This document shows, in pieces, positions 53,241-62,285 of a stretch of 64,000 nucleotides of DNA (its first letter is position 1; each line of letters opens with the position of its first letter). Position numbers and translations under genes: made by a program. Where the stretch lies: the NCBI RefSeq assembly GCF_019504385.1, contig NZ_CP080590.1, forward strand, positions 1,592,001 to 1,656,000, given 5' to 3'. Under the pieces are notes generated by a model. It searched no databases. It was not told the origin of the DNA and saw only the letters and a program-made list of their open reading frames with translations. This DNA is from Devosia salina (GTDB taxonomy: Bacteria > Pseudomonadota > Alphaproteobacteria > Rhizobiales > Devosiaceae).

Positions 53241-54239
53241 CTAGAGCAGTCCGGCTTCCGTCATCAGTGCGGTCACCGCCGTCGTATCGAGCATGCTCGG
53301 ATCGATTTGCGGAGCATCAAGGGTCTCGAGGGCCGGCAGGCTCGGATGCGAGGCCCGGTCAACGCCCACTGCATATTCGTAGGAGGTGCCGTCGCGCAGG
53401 ACGCTCTGCCCCTGTTCGCCGGTGATGAAGCGCAGGAAGTCGAACGCGGCTTCCTTGTGCTGGCTGGATGCGAGCACTCCGCCGCCCGAAATCGATACGA
53501 AGGCGCCGGGATCCTGATTGCCGAAATAGTGCAGGGCGGTATTGCCGCTGCTCTCGCCCGTGCCGGCCTGATCGCCGTACCAATAGTAGTGATAGATCAG
53601 CGCGCCATCGACCTCGCCATTATTGGCAGCGGCCATCGCAGCCCGATTTCCGCGCACGATCACGGCGTTCTGCTGCAGGCCCTTGAGCCAGGCCTGGGTT
53701 GCCGCCTCGCCCTCGATCGCAAGATAGGCGGCCACGATCGCCTGGAAGTCAGCACCATTGGGCGAAGCGGCCCAGCGCCCCTGCCATTCTGGGTCGGCGA
53801 GATCGCCCATAGTCTGGGGCAGGTCGGCCTCGGACAGCTTGTCAGTATTGTATGCAAAGACGGTCGAGCGGGCGGCAATGCCCATCCAGTGCCCATTAGC
53901 CGGCCGGAACTGGGCCGGGACCTGATCAAGCAGGTCCTGCGGCAGCGGTTCGAAGAGACCGGCATTGTCCACCAGCACCATGGCCGGAGAATTCTCGGTG
54001 AGGAACACATCGGCGGGAGAATTGCTTCCCTCCTGGACGATCTGGTTGCCTACTTCGAGGTCAGAGCCCTGGCGAAGCACGACCGGTATGCCGGTTTCCT
54101 CGGTAAAGGCGGTCGCCCATTCCTGCGCCAGGCTCTCATGCTGGGCATTATAGACCACGATCGGCTCCTGCGCCTGCACCGGCTGGGCAAGCCCGATCGC
54201 CAGCGCCATGGCTGCAAGCTGCATTGTCCGATTGACCAT
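53241..54239 (-). CDS. fbpA: Periplasmic ferric iron-binding protein
   Basis: Transferrin-like periplasmic binder of 332 residues with a signal peptide cleaved near residue 23 (AQA-QEP). Iron ligands of Haemophilus FbpA are recognisable: H34 in YNAQHES, E82 in LTENSP and Y218/Y219 in IYHYYWYG. Class 1 or 2 FbpA is therefore likely. It is divergent from the imelysin operon across a 137-bp region with a TGA-N9-TCA element, suggesting shared iron control. Confidence 0.94.
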   Translation of the reverse strand: MVNRTMQLAAMALAIGLAQPVQAQEPIVVYNAQHESLAQEWATAFTEETGIPVVLRQGSDLEVGNQIVQEGSNSPADVFLTENSPAMVLVDNAGLFEPLPQDLLDQVPAQFRPANGHWMGIAARSTVFAYNTDKLSEADLPQTMGDLADPEWQGRWAASPNGADFQAIVAAYLAIEGEAATQAWLKGLQQNAVIVRGNRAAMAAANNGEVDGALIYHYYWYGDQAGTGESSGNTALHYFGNQDPGAFVSISGGGVLASSQHKEAAFDFLRFITGEQGQSVLRDGTSYEYAVGVDRASHPSLPALETLDAPQIDPSMLDTTAVTALMTEAGLL

Positions 54240-54332
54240 TTCCGTACTCCTGGCCCGTGCTTGTGAGGAAAGATGATGGCGACTGTCTAATTAAAACGCC
54301 TGCCGATGTCCATGGCGGTTGATTAAATAAGA

Positions 54333-54347
54333 TGATTATCGTAGTCA
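54333..54347. promoter_or_regulatory. Candidate RirA box (IRO, TGA-N9-TCA) in fbp-irp region
   Basis: TGA-TTATCGTAG-TCA satisfies the IRO consensus TGA-N9-TCA recognised by the rhizobial iron regulator RirA. It is 29 bp upstream of the imelysin ATG and 94 bp upstream of the divergent fbpA start. The AT-rich surroundings (TTGATTAAATAAG) also look like a promoter. Short consensus means chance matches are possible. Confidence 0.55.
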
Positions 54348-54376
54348 CCTTTCTGATTTCACTGGAGGAATGGCAG

Positions 54377-55639
54377 ATGCATCCGTTTGGCAGGCGCACA
54401 TTGCGCGGTTTCGCTGTAACACTGGCCCTGTCGGTCGCGCCGGTCGCTGCCCTCGCGCAGGCCCCGGACCCTGCGGCCGTGCTCGACAACTATGCGGACC
54501 TGGCTTTCTCGGGTTATGAAGACGCCTTGATCACCGCCAAGGCGCTCGATGCCGCCATCGATGCGCTGATTGCCGACCCCAGCGAGGCAACGCTGGCGGC
54601 CGCCCGCGAGGCCTGGAAGGCAGCGCGCCTGCCATATCAGCAGACGGAAGCCTTCCGCTTCGGCAATCCGATCGTCGACGAGTGGGAGGGGCGCGTGAAC
54701 GCCTGGCCGCTGGACGAGGGGCTGATCGACTATGTCGCGGCCAGCTACGGCACGGAAAGTGACAGCAACGCGCTCTACGTGGCCAATGTCATTGCCAATC
54801 CTCTCATCACCATCGACGGCAACGAGGTCGACGCCACCAACATCACTCCCGCACTGCTTCAGGATGCATTGCAGGAAGCAGCCGGCGTCGAGTCCAACGT
54901 TGCCACTGGCTATCACGCTATCGAATTCCTGCTCTGGGGCCAGGACCTCAACGGTACCGGGCCGGGTGCGGGCGAAAGGCCCTACACGGACTATTCCACT
55001 GCCGAGCATGCCGATCGCCGTGCAGCTTACCTCAAATCCGCGTCGAGCCTTCTGGTGAGCGACCTCGAAGAAATGGTGACCAATTGGGACGAGGACGGCG
55101 CAGCGCGCGCAGCGCTTCCGGACCTTGGGATTTCGGCCATTCTGACCGGCATGGGCTCGCTCAGCTTTGGTGAACTGGCCGGTGAGCGGATGAAGCTCGG
55201 TCTCCTGCTCCATGACCCGGAGGAGGAGCATGACTGCTTCTCGGACAACACGCACATCTCGCATCTCGAGGATGCCCGCGGCGTTCAGAACGTCTATCTG
55301 GGCAGCTATCGCCGCATCGACGGTTCGGTGGTCGAGGGCCCCTCCATCTCCGATGTGATTGCGGCAAGGGATGCCGCGCTCGATAGCGAAATCAAGGCGC
55401 TGCTCGAAGACACCATGGTCAAGATGCAGGCCATGGCCGATCGCGCCGAGGCCGGAGAGGCCTATGACCAGCAGATCGGCGAGGGCAATGACGAAGGCAA
55501 TGCGGTGGTACAGGCCGCCATTAATGGCCTCATCGCCCAGACGCGCGGCATCGAGCGCGCCGTCGCCCTGCTCGATCTGCAAGACGTCTCCATCGAGGAC
55601 AGCGACTCGCTGTCCAATCCGGACGCTGTGTTCGAATAG
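54377..55639 (+). CDS. irpA: Imelysin-family periplasmic iron-uptake protein (IrpA-like)
   Basis: Protein of 420 residues starting at ATG 54377, 15 codons into the longest frame and preceded by GGAGGAATGG. A signal peptide covers residues 1-28. Two helical imelysin lobes follow, with the metal-associated motif GxHxxE as GYHAIE (178-183) and the family LLWGQD segment. Imelysins (peptidase M75 name) bind iron or heme in the periplasm; IrpA is needed for cyanobacterial growth in iron limitation. It leads an operon with a di-heme oxidoreductase, a second imelysin and a DUF1513 protein. Confidence 0.92.
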   Translation: MHPFGRRTLRGFAVTLALSVAPVAALAQAPDPAAVLDNYADLAFSGYEDALITAKALDAAIDALIADPSEATLAAAREAWKAARLPYQQTEAFRFGNPIVDEWEGRVNAWPLDEGLIDYVAASYGTESDSNALYVANVIANPLITIDGNEVDATNITPALLQDALQEAAGVESNVATGYHAIEFLLWGQDLNGTGPGAGERPYTDYSTAEHADRRAAYLKSASSLLVSDLEEMVTNWDEDGAARAALPDLGISAILTGMGSLSFGELAGERMKLGLLLHDPEEEHDCFSDNTHISHLEDARGVQNVYLGSYRRIDGSVVEGPSISDVIAARDAALDSEIKALLEDTMVKMQAMADRAEAGEAYDQQIGEGNDEGNAVVQAAINGLIAQTRGIERAVALLDLQDVSIEDSDSLSNPDAVFE

Positions 55640-55700
55640 GATGATCTGCTAAGTCCCGCCCGGGCTATCTGGCCCGGGTCGGCAATTACCTGGAATTCGA

Positions 55701-57212
55701 ATGCAACTCCGCCTCACATTCGCGCTGATTGCGCTGCTCGGCAGCGGCCTTGTCCTGGCACAGGATGGCATCGGTCGCACGGACCTCAGTGCTGAAGAGC
55801 TGGCACGCGTGCGGGCCGTGACCGCCCCGACGACCGACTTCTCCAAGGCGGAGGCCTTCGAAACCAATCCCGCCGGCAAGGGCACGACCCGCTTTTCGGT
55901 CAACCAGGATTCGTTCAGCCACTTCCTCGACAATCTGAGTTTCGAGCAGGAAGAGCGATTCAAGCTCGGCAACGCCCTGTTCCGCAAGATCTGGGTCAGT
56001 TCGCCCAGTTCCACCCAGGCGTCCGACGGGCTGGGGCCGCTATTCAATGCGCGCGGGTGCCAGAGCTGCCACATCAAGGACGGCCGTGGCCATCCGCCTT
56101 TTGAGGGGCAGGCGGAGAACGTCTCGATGTTCCTGCGTCTCTCGGTGCCGCCCAGCGAGCCCGATACGCGCGACGCGCTTGATGGCGTGTTTGCCGGAGA
56201 GGTGGGCGACCCCACCTATGGCACGCAATTGCAGGACTTTGCCGTCCCGGGCCTTCCGGCCGAGGGGCGCATGGTGATCGACTATGCCGACCTGCCGGTG
56301 ACCCTGGGCGATGGCGAGATCGTCACGCTGCGCGCGCCGACCTATTCGGTTGCCGATCTCGCTTATGGCCCATTGTCCGAAAATGTCATGCTCTCGCCGC
56401 GGATGGCCAATCCGATGATCGGCCTCGGTCTGGTCGAACAGATCCCGGCCGAGGATATTTTGGCACTGGCCGATCCCGACGACAGGGACGGGGACGGCAT
56501 TTCCGGCCGGCCCAACTGGACCATTGCCCCCGAAACGCACACGGTCGCGCTTGGACGTTTCGGCTGGAAGGCCGGTATGGCCAGCGTGCGCAGCCAATCG
56601 GCCGGCGCCTTTGCCGGTGACATCGGTATTTCGACGCCCCTGGTGGACCATCCCCATGGTGACTGCACCGACAACCAGCCCGATTGCCTGGCCCTGCCGA
56701 CAGGCGAGCAGGCGCGCCTGGGCCCCAGCGAAGCGCCGGACCCGGTGCTCGACCTGGTGACCTTCTATGCCCAGACCCTGGGCGTGCCGGAGCGCCGCAA
56801 TGTGGACGACCCGGCCGTGCTGGTCGGCAAGCAGGGCTTCTACGAGGCCGGATGCGCCAGCTGCCACGTGCCCAAATTCGTGACCAGCAAGGCCGCCGAC
56901 AATCCGGCCCTGCGTTTCCAACTGATCTGGCCCTATTCTGACTTCCTCTTGCACGATATGGGTGAGGGCCTGGCCGATCACCGTCCCGAGGGGCAGGCAG
57001 ATGGCTATGAATGGCGCACGCCGCCGCTTTGGGGGATCGGGCTGACCCAGACCGTGTCCGGACACAGCTTCTTTCTCCACGATGGCCGCGCGCGCAACCT
57101 GACCGAGGCCATTCTCTGGCACGGCGGCGAAGCGCAAGCGGCGCGCGATGCCTTCGCTACCATGAGCGCGGACCAGAGGGCGGACCTGCTGACGTTTCTG
57201 GAGTCACTGTGA
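55701..57212 (+). CDS. Di-heme c-type oxidoreductase (DUF1111 family)
   Basis: Periplasmic protein of 503 residues with a signal peptide (residues 1-20). Two c-type heme sites are visible: C120-x-x-C123-H124 in GCQSCH and C385-x-x-C388-H389 in GCASCH. The surrounding sequence (LGPLFNARGC, TPPLWGIGLT) fits the DUF1111/DHOR di-heme oxidoreductase family, distantly related to cytochrome c peroxidase. Its place between two imelysin genes suggests redox work on iron or iron complexes. The electron donor is unknown. The stop overlaps the next start (TGATG). Confidence 0.92.
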   Translation: MQLRLTFALIALLGSGLVLAQDGIGRTDLSAEELARVRAVTAPTTDFSKAEAFETNPAGKGTTRFSVNQDSFSHFLDNLSFEQEERFKLGNALFRKIWVSSPSSTQASDGLGPLFNARGCQSCHIKDGRGHPPFEGQAENVSMFLRLSVPPSEPDTRDALDGVFAGEVGDPTYGTQLQDFAVPGLPAEGRMVIDYADLPVTLGDGEIVTLRAPTYSVADLAYGPLSENVMLSPRMANPMIGLGLVEQIPAEDILALADPDDRDGDGISGRPNWTIAPETHTVALGRFGWKAGMASVRSQSAGAFAGDIGISTPLVDHPHGDCTDNQPDCLALPTGEQARLGPSEAPDPVLDLVTFYAQTLGVPERRNVDDPAVLVGKQGFYEAGCASCHVPKFVTSKAADNPALRFQLIWPYSDFLLHDMGEGLADHRPEGQADGYEWRTPPLWGIGLTQTVSGHSFFLHDGRARNLTEAILWHGGEAQAARDAFATMSADQRADLLTFLESL

Positions 57213-58267
57213 TGCGAGTTTTGCTCCCAGTACTGGCCGTTCTCTGCCTGGCTACACCGGCGACGGCGCAGATCGTCACGCCATCAGAGATATTGCGCTC
57301 CAGCGTCAGCAACGTCATTCGTCCCCAGGTGAAGGCTTTCGCAGACAGCGGAACGGATATGGCGGCAGGCATATCGGGTCTATGCGCCGAGCCCGGCAGC
57401 GACCGCCTCGTGGAAGCCAGGGACGCCTTCACAGACGTGGCCACGGCCTATGGACGCATGGAGTTCTTCCGCCTTGGTCCTCTGCTTGAGGACAACCGCG
57501 CGGACCGGATCCTGTTCTGGCCCGACCGGCGCAGCATTGGTCTCAAGCAGGTGCAGGAAAGCCTGGCTGAACAGGATGCTGATGCGACCGATCCAGCCGG
57601 CCTCTATGCCAAGAGCGTGGCCGTGCAGGGCCTGGGCGCGCTCGAATTCGTTTTATTCGGCACCGGCTCGGAGACGCTGTCCGGTGCCGAAGGCGCCTTC
57701 CGTTGCGCCTATGGCCGTGCCATCGCCGACAATCTGGCGCTGATCGGCGCCGATATCGTCACCGCCTGGGACGATCCGGACGGAATCGCCGGCCATCTGA
57801 TGCAACCCGATGCGAGCTACGCGGACTATCGGACCGAGACCGAATCGCTCGAGGCACTGGTGGGGCTGGTGGCGCATGGCGTGGAAGCGATACGGGATAG
57901 CCGGGTCAATCCGTTCATCGCCGGGGACGACGGCAGGGCCAGCCCGAAACTGGCGCTGTTCTGGCGGTCGAACCAGACCATCCCCATGCTCCGCGCCAAT
58001 CTGGATGGGCTGCGCCAGCTCGTGACCTATTCCGGCGTGGTTGCCGATGCCGCCCTGGCCGCGCAGATCAATGCCGCCTTCGATCGGGCCGAAGTGGCTC
58101 TGGACACAGTCACCGCGCCCGTGGAAGAGGCGGTCACCGACCCCATCCAGGCCGCGGCCCTTGCTGATTTCGTCGAGGCTACCCGGCAATTGCAGGCCCT
58201 GATCGGTGAGGACTTGTCGGCCACGCTGGGTCTCAGTGTCGGGTTTTCCTCGCTCGACGGAGATTGA
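57212..58267 (+). CDS. Second imelysin-family protein, degenerate GxHxxE
   Basis: Protein of 351 residues starting at ATG 57212, overlapping the stop of the di-heme oxidoreductase gene; the longer frame runs into that gene. Signal peptide residues 1-19 (MRVLLPVLAVLCLATPATA). The imelysin motif reads GLGALE instead of GxHxxE, so the His is lost while the Glu stays. Length and helical character resemble the imelysin at 54377. It may have a structural or partner-binding role. The next gene overlaps or is close (ATG 58270). Confidence 0.88.
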   Translation: MRVLLPVLAVLCLATPATAQIVTPSEILRSSVSNVIRPQVKAFADSGTDMAAGISGLCAEPGSDRLVEARDAFTDVATAYGRMEFFRLGPLLEDNRADRILFWPDRRSIGLKQVQESLAEQDADATDPAGLYAKSVAVQGLGALEFVLFGTGSETLSGAEGAFRCAYGRAIADNLALIGADIVTAWDDPDGIAGHLMQPDASYADYRTETESLEALVGLVAHGVEAIRDSRVNPFIAGDDGRASPKLALFWRSNQTIPMLRANLDGLRQLVTYSGVVADAALAAQINAAFDRAEVALDTVTAPVEEAVTDPIQAAALADFVEATRQLQALIGEDLSATLGLSVGFSSLDGD

Positions 58268-58269
58268 TC

Positions 58270-59361
58270 ATGTGGCAGCGCCGAGCCTTCCTCAAGTCTG
58301 CCGGGGCCGGGTTTCTGGCCGGTTTGCTGCCGGGGCAGGTGCTGGCGCTTGAACGCAATGACCTCGTTTTCGCCAGTGCCGTGCAGACTGCTGCTGGGTC
58401 GTATGGTGCGGTGCTCATGGGCGAGCGCGGTGACGTCATCTCCACGATCGAGTTGCCGGACCGGGGGCACGACATCACCATCAGCCGCGAGGCGGGCAGG
58501 GGGGTGGTGTTCGCGCGCCAGCCCGGCACGTTTGCACTGGTGTTCGATCCGGATGGACGCGAAGCGCCACAGACCCTGACCAGCATCGCGGGCCGGCACT
58601 TTTTCGGTCACGGCGTGTTTTCGCCCGATGGAAGGCTGCTCTATGCCACCGAAAGCGACTTCGAGGCCGCCCGGGGCGTGATCGGCATCTATGACGCAAC
58701 CGATGGCTATCGGCGCATCGGGGAGTTTCCAACCTACGGGACCGGTCCGCACGAGGTGCTGCTGATGCCCGACGGCGTGACCTTCGTGGTCGCCAATGGG
58801 GGCATCGAGACCCATCCCGACTATGGCCGCACTGAACTCAACCTTGAGACCATGGATCCTTCGGTGGCGTTCATCGACCGGCGAGACGGACATCTTGTCG
58901 GCCAGCTCCGGCTCGATCCCGGCCTGCACCAGCTCTCCATCCGCCACATGGCCATCGATGGGCAATCGCGGGTGTGGTTCGGCTGCCAGTACAAGGGCGC
59001 GCCAAGCAACAATCCGCAACTGGTCGGTTACGCGACCCTTGATGGAGACATCCGGCTGATAGAACTGCCACCCGAGACGCTGGGCGATTTGCGCAACTAT
59101 GTCGGTTCGGTCGCGGCCTCCGCGGATGGCGACATGATTGCCGTCTCGTCACCGCAGGGCGACCTGCTGGTGGCTATCGACACGCAGAGCCGCAGGCCGG
59201 TGCTGGTGGAGACCCTGCGCAATGGCTGCGGGCTGGCGGCCGACAAGGCCGGCTTCGTCGCGACCAGCGGCATGGGGGAGATGATAGGCCTTGCCGGCGC
59301 GGAGCGGACAGCGCGCCGCTTCGACTTCCAGTTCGACAACCACCTCCTGCGCCTCGGCTGA
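58270..59361 (+). CDS. DUF1513 family beta-propeller-like secreted protein
   Basis: Protein of 363 residues with a Tat-type signal (QRRAFLKSAGAGFLAGLLPG, twin Arg then hydrophobic). The body has repeated blade-like strands (FALVFDPDGRE, GHGVFSPDGRLLYATE, VSSPQGDLLVAID) consistent with a seven-bladed propeller. ATG 58270 is preferred over TTG 58264 because GGAG at 58259-58262 then has 7 bases spacing. It closes the imelysin operon. DUF1513 genes regularly sit beside imelysin and DUF1111 genes, but their function is not established to my knowledge. Confidence 0.9.
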   Translation: MWQRRAFLKSAGAGFLAGLLPGQVLALERNDLVFASAVQTAAGSYGAVLMGERGDVISTIELPDRGHDITISREAGRGVVFARQPGTFALVFDPDGREAPQTLTSIAGRHFFGHGVFSPDGRLLYATESDFEAARGVIGIYDATDGYRRIGEFPTYGTGPHEVLLMPDGVTFVVANGGIETHPDYGRTELNLETMDPSVAFIDRRDGHLVGQLRLDPGLHQLSIRHMAIDGQSRVWFGCQYKGAPSNNPQLVGYATLDGDIRLIELPPETLGDLRNYVGSVAASADGDMIAVSSPQGDLLVAIDTQSRRPVLVETLRNGCGLAADKAGFVATSGMGEMIGLAGAERTARRFDFQFDNHLLRLG

Positions 59362-59467
59362 CCGTGCCCGACGCGGAGTTCATAACGCCGTGAGCGGCGT
59401 GCGTCCGCGTAACTTTGGGCGCATGATGACCGTATATGCTGTCAGATGACCAGCATGAGGTTTCCCA

Positions 59468-60211
59468 ATGTCCTTCGGCCGCAACACCGCATTTCCTCGC
59501 ACCGCCACGCTGGCGCGCCGTGAAGTCCTTTTCGGACTGGCTGCACTGACGGCGCTGGCTCCGCTTGGCGTCCGCATGGCCGCCGCCCAGGAGGCTCCCG
59601 TTGTCATCCCGGCGCCGGCCGAGGACCTTGTCGAATCCGGTAACACCGCGATTGCCGTATTCGCCGGCGGCTGCTTCTGGGGCGTGCAGGGCGTGTTTCA
59701 ACGCGTCAAAGGCGTCACCAACGCAGTCTCCGGCTATTCCGGCGGCGACGCCAAGACAGCCACCTACGACCAGACCAGCCGGGGTGATACCGGCCATGCC
59801 GAAACCGTCGAGATCACCTACGATCCGGCCCAGGTCAGCTTCGGCAAGCTGCTCCAGATCTATTTCTCGGTCGCCCACAACCCGACCCAACTCAACTACC
59901 AGGGCCCCGACCACGGCACCCAGTATCGCTCGACGATATTCGTGCGCTCGCCCGAGCAGGAAGCGGTGGCCCGCGCCTATATCAAGCAACTCGATGCGAC
60001 CGGTCTTTTCGAAGGCCCGATCGTAACGACGCTCGAGCCGTTCGAGGCCTTCTACCCGGCCGAGCAGTACCACCAGGACTTCCTGACCCTCAATCCGGAC
60101 TGGCCCTATATACGGGTGCATGACCTGCCCAAGATTGCCGCTCTGGAGCAGATTTTCCCCGACCAGTACCGGGCCGAACCGGTGCTGGTGGGTATGCTGC
60201 CGTCCACCTGA
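59468..60211 (+). CDS. msrA: Peptide methionine sulfoxide reductase A with export signal
   Basis: Reduces methionine-S-sulfoxide. The 247-residue protein has a 40-residue N-terminal extension with Arg-Arg and a hydrophobic core (ARREVLFGLAALTALAPLG), then AAAQEAP, suggesting Tat or Sec export to the periplasm. The catalytic Cys is in GGCFWG near residue 69. The conserved GYSGG, GDTGHAE and HGTQYRS segments are intact. It is downstream of the iron block but separated by 106 bp, so may have its own promoter. Confidence 0.94.
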   Translation: MSFGRNTAFPRTATLARREVLFGLAALTALAPLGVRMAAAQEAPVVIPAPAEDLVESGNTAIAVFAGGCFWGVQGVFQRVKGVTNAVSGYSGGDAKTATYDQTSRGDTGHAETVEITYDPAQVSFGKLLQIYFSVAHNPTQLNYQGPDHGTQYRSTIFVRSPEQEAVARAYIKQLDATGLFEGPIVTTLEPFEAFYPAEQYHQDFLTLNPDWPYIRVHDLPKIAALEQIFPDQYRAEPVLVGMLPST

Positions 60212-60438
60212 GCGACGAATGTGGCCCCCGCGCAACACTCGCACGGCGCCGCATTTCGGCCCTCTGATGGACGGGTTTTGGCCAGCAAAGGCCAGCAAAA
60301 CCGGGCTTGTGGCAGCCCGCGACAGCTTCGGATTCGCTCCGGAAATGGCGTGGTCTGCCGCCGTAAACCGTCTCGGAACCGCCTCTGGAAGGGGGACGTT
60401 TCGGGTTCATCGGATGGTTCAGTACAAGGAAGACAGCG

Positions 60439-60990
60439 ATGCGTATCGCAGAAACTATCGCCCTTGCAGCCTTTGTCAGTGCCGCTTCAGCGGGTGCGGC
60501 CATGGCTGCCGACCTCATCACCGTTCCCACCTCGACGCAGGCGGAACTGCCCGTGGTCGACACGCCCGGCTTTGACTGGAACGGTTTCTATGCCGGGGTG
60601 CACGGCACCGCCCAGAACGGTTCGGCCAGCGGCCTGCAATACGGGCTGGGGGTGCAGGCGGGCGTCAATGCCCAGTTCGACTTCTACCTGCTCGGTGCTG
60701 AAGTCGCGGTTTCGGGCCTGGCTGACAATGGCACCGTGGGCGAAACCTCCTATGGCCAGATTCTCGGTCGGGCGGGCCTTGTCGTGTCGGACAATGTGGC
60801 GATCTACGCCGCTGGCGGCTATGGCATCGACCTGGGCGTGCCGGACGAACAGGATGCCCTACTTGGCGGCGGCGTCGAACTGGCCGTCACCGACAATGTT
60901 TCGGTCCGGGCCCAGTACCTGCATGGCTTCCCGATCGAGGGTGGCAATACCAAGGATCAGCTTACCGTGGGCGCCAGCTACCACTTCTGA
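60439..60990 (+). CDS. Outer membrane beta-barrel protein 1, Omp25/31-like
   Basis: Secreted 183-residue protein with signal peptide ending AMA-ADL. The first barrel strand FDWNGFYAGVHG and the C-terminal Phe (SYHF), read by the Bam machinery, mark an 8-stranded barrel of the Hyphomicrobiales Omp25/Omp31-like family. It is related to the second barrel at 61313 (shared VxDNxxIYAxGGxG and YHF end). A 12-bp-stem terminator follows it, so the two genes are separate units. Confidence 0.85.
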   Translation: MRIAETIALAAFVSAASAGAAMAADLITVPTSTQAELPVVDTPGFDWNGFYAGVHGTAQNGSASGLQYGLGVQAGVNAQFDFYLLGAEVAVSGLADNGTVGETSYGQILGRAGLVVSDNVAIYAAGGYGIDLGVPDEQDALLGGGVELAVTDNVSVRAQYLHGFPIEGGNTKDQLTVGASYHF

Positions 60991-61016
60991 TTCTCTCATC
61001 GCCACGGCAATTTAAG

Positions 61017-61053
61017 ATCGGCCCCGCGTCACCGGCGCGGGGCCGATTGCGTT
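61017..61053 (+). terminator. Terminator hairpin behind the first OMP gene
   Basis: A 12-bp perfect stem (ATCGGCCCCGCG with CGCGGGGCCGAT) closes a 7-nt loop; the 3' side continues TGCGTTTG. The rest of the gap to 61312 shows no gene and should carry the promoter of the second OMP gene. Confidence 0.8.
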
Positions 61054-61312
61054 TGAGGCGAAACTGTGGCAACCAGATGGCGTTTCGACCAATGGTTCGC
61101 CACAATTGGGACACGGGATCGCGTGTTCTGGGGCGACTTGAGGGCAATTGTATCAAATTGAACCAATTCCGGTGTGTTCATGCAACACCTGCCCGGAAAT
61201 GGTCATTGAATCTTATCCGCATTGCCCAATTTGGGCGTTGATACCCTTGTCAGCCGCCTGCCTGTCAGGCATCTATCGGTCGACTACGGTTAACTCTATG
61301 GGAGTGCAAGAC

Positions 61313-61903
61313 ATGTTTGTACGTTCTCTGGCCATTGGCGTTTCCGCCGCGGCTCTCATGGTTGGCGGCGCCCACGCTGCTGACCTCATCATCCCGACCA
61401 CTCCGGAGCCGATCTACGCTCCTGCCGGTTTCGACTGGGAAGGTCTCTATATCGGTGCCCGTCTCGGCGGTCAGTTCGTCGGTGCTGACACCTACGCTGC
61501 CGGCAATGTCACCCCCAGCACCACCTATGGTGTCGTCGGTGCTGCCGTCGGTGTGAACTTCATCCCGATGGACCCGGTCCTGCTCGGCGTTGAAGTCACC
61601 GCTGACTACATGTGGAACACCACCGCTGCCGTGACTTCCTCGGGCGAGTTCTTCGCCAACCTGCGCGCCGGTGCCATCGTCACCGACAACGCCATGATCT
61701 ACGCCCTGGGCGGCGTGGGCTTCAACAACACCACTGCTGGTTCGACCGGTGTCTACCAGCTCGGTGGCGGTGTTGAATTCGCTGTCAACGACGTCGTCAC
61801 CGTTCGCGGTGAAGTTGTTGGCCAGGGCGATTTCGACTCGGCCGGTGCTGACACCTTCTTCGAGGCCACCAAGGCCACCGTCGGCGTCTTCTACCACTTC
61901 TAA
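61313..61903 (+). CDS. Outer membrane beta-barrel protein 2, Omp25/31-like
   Basis: Protein of 196 residues starting at ATG 61313, which has GGAG at 61301-61304 eight bases ahead. Upstream in-frame codons to 61148 are not supported. The signal peptide ends AHA-ADL. First strand FDWEGLYIGARLGG and last strand ATVGVFYHF indicate the same barrel family as the gene at 60439. Codon use is strongly biased (many GCT, GGT, GTC), typical of a highly expressed surface protein. Confidence 0.87.
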   Translation: MFVRSLAIGVSAAALMVGGAHAADLIIPTTPEPIYAPAGFDWEGLYIGARLGGQFVGADTYAAGNVTPSTTYGVVGAAVGVNFIPMDPVLLGVEVTADYMWNTTAAVTSSGEFFANLRAGAIVTDNAMIYALGGVGFNNTTAGSTGVYQLGGGVEFAVNDVVTVRGEVVGQGDFDSAGADTFFEATKATVGVFYHF

Positions 61904-61960
61904 GTTTGTAGGGCGCGGGGCGGTCTCTGCCCCGTTGCCAGCAATCTTGCAACCCATCTC

Positions 61961-61991
61961 GGCGGACCGATTCCATCGGTCCGCCGTTTTG
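61961..61991 (+). terminator. Strong Rho-independent terminator of the second OMP gene
   Basis: An 11-bp perfect stem (GGCGGACCGAT with ATCGGTCCGCC) closes a 3-nt loop and is followed by GTTTTGGTTTTT. A smaller hairpin (61916-61934) precedes it. The remaining 294 bp to nuoA hold no gene and should contain the nuo promoter. Confidence 0.92.
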
Positions 61992-62285
61992 GTTTTTGAG
62001 TCGCTTTTCCCTGGGTCTGCTCTTGCGGTGAAAGAAGGTGCGTGCCACCGAACGCGCTTTTTCTGCAAATGAACCCTCGAAAAAGTGCCACTCAAGGGCA
62101 TGGCATGCCTGGAATTCACCCACAATTTACATGACTGTTCTGATCATATTTTCTTTCCCTTGAAACGTTTGGGGGGAAGGTCTAAGCCGTTCCGCATCGC
62201 TGGCGCTTCGGCTCGGTTGCCCCAATTGCATCGCAGCCCAGGCGCTTATCGGCCGCCCTGGCCGGACTGAACATTAGGCTGTCGC

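Noticed and set aside
54325..54345. Classical Fur box in the fbp-imelysin promoter
   Set aside because: The GATGATTATC part resembles half of a Fur box, but the second half does not match; the TGA-N9-TCA reading fits the probable taxon better.
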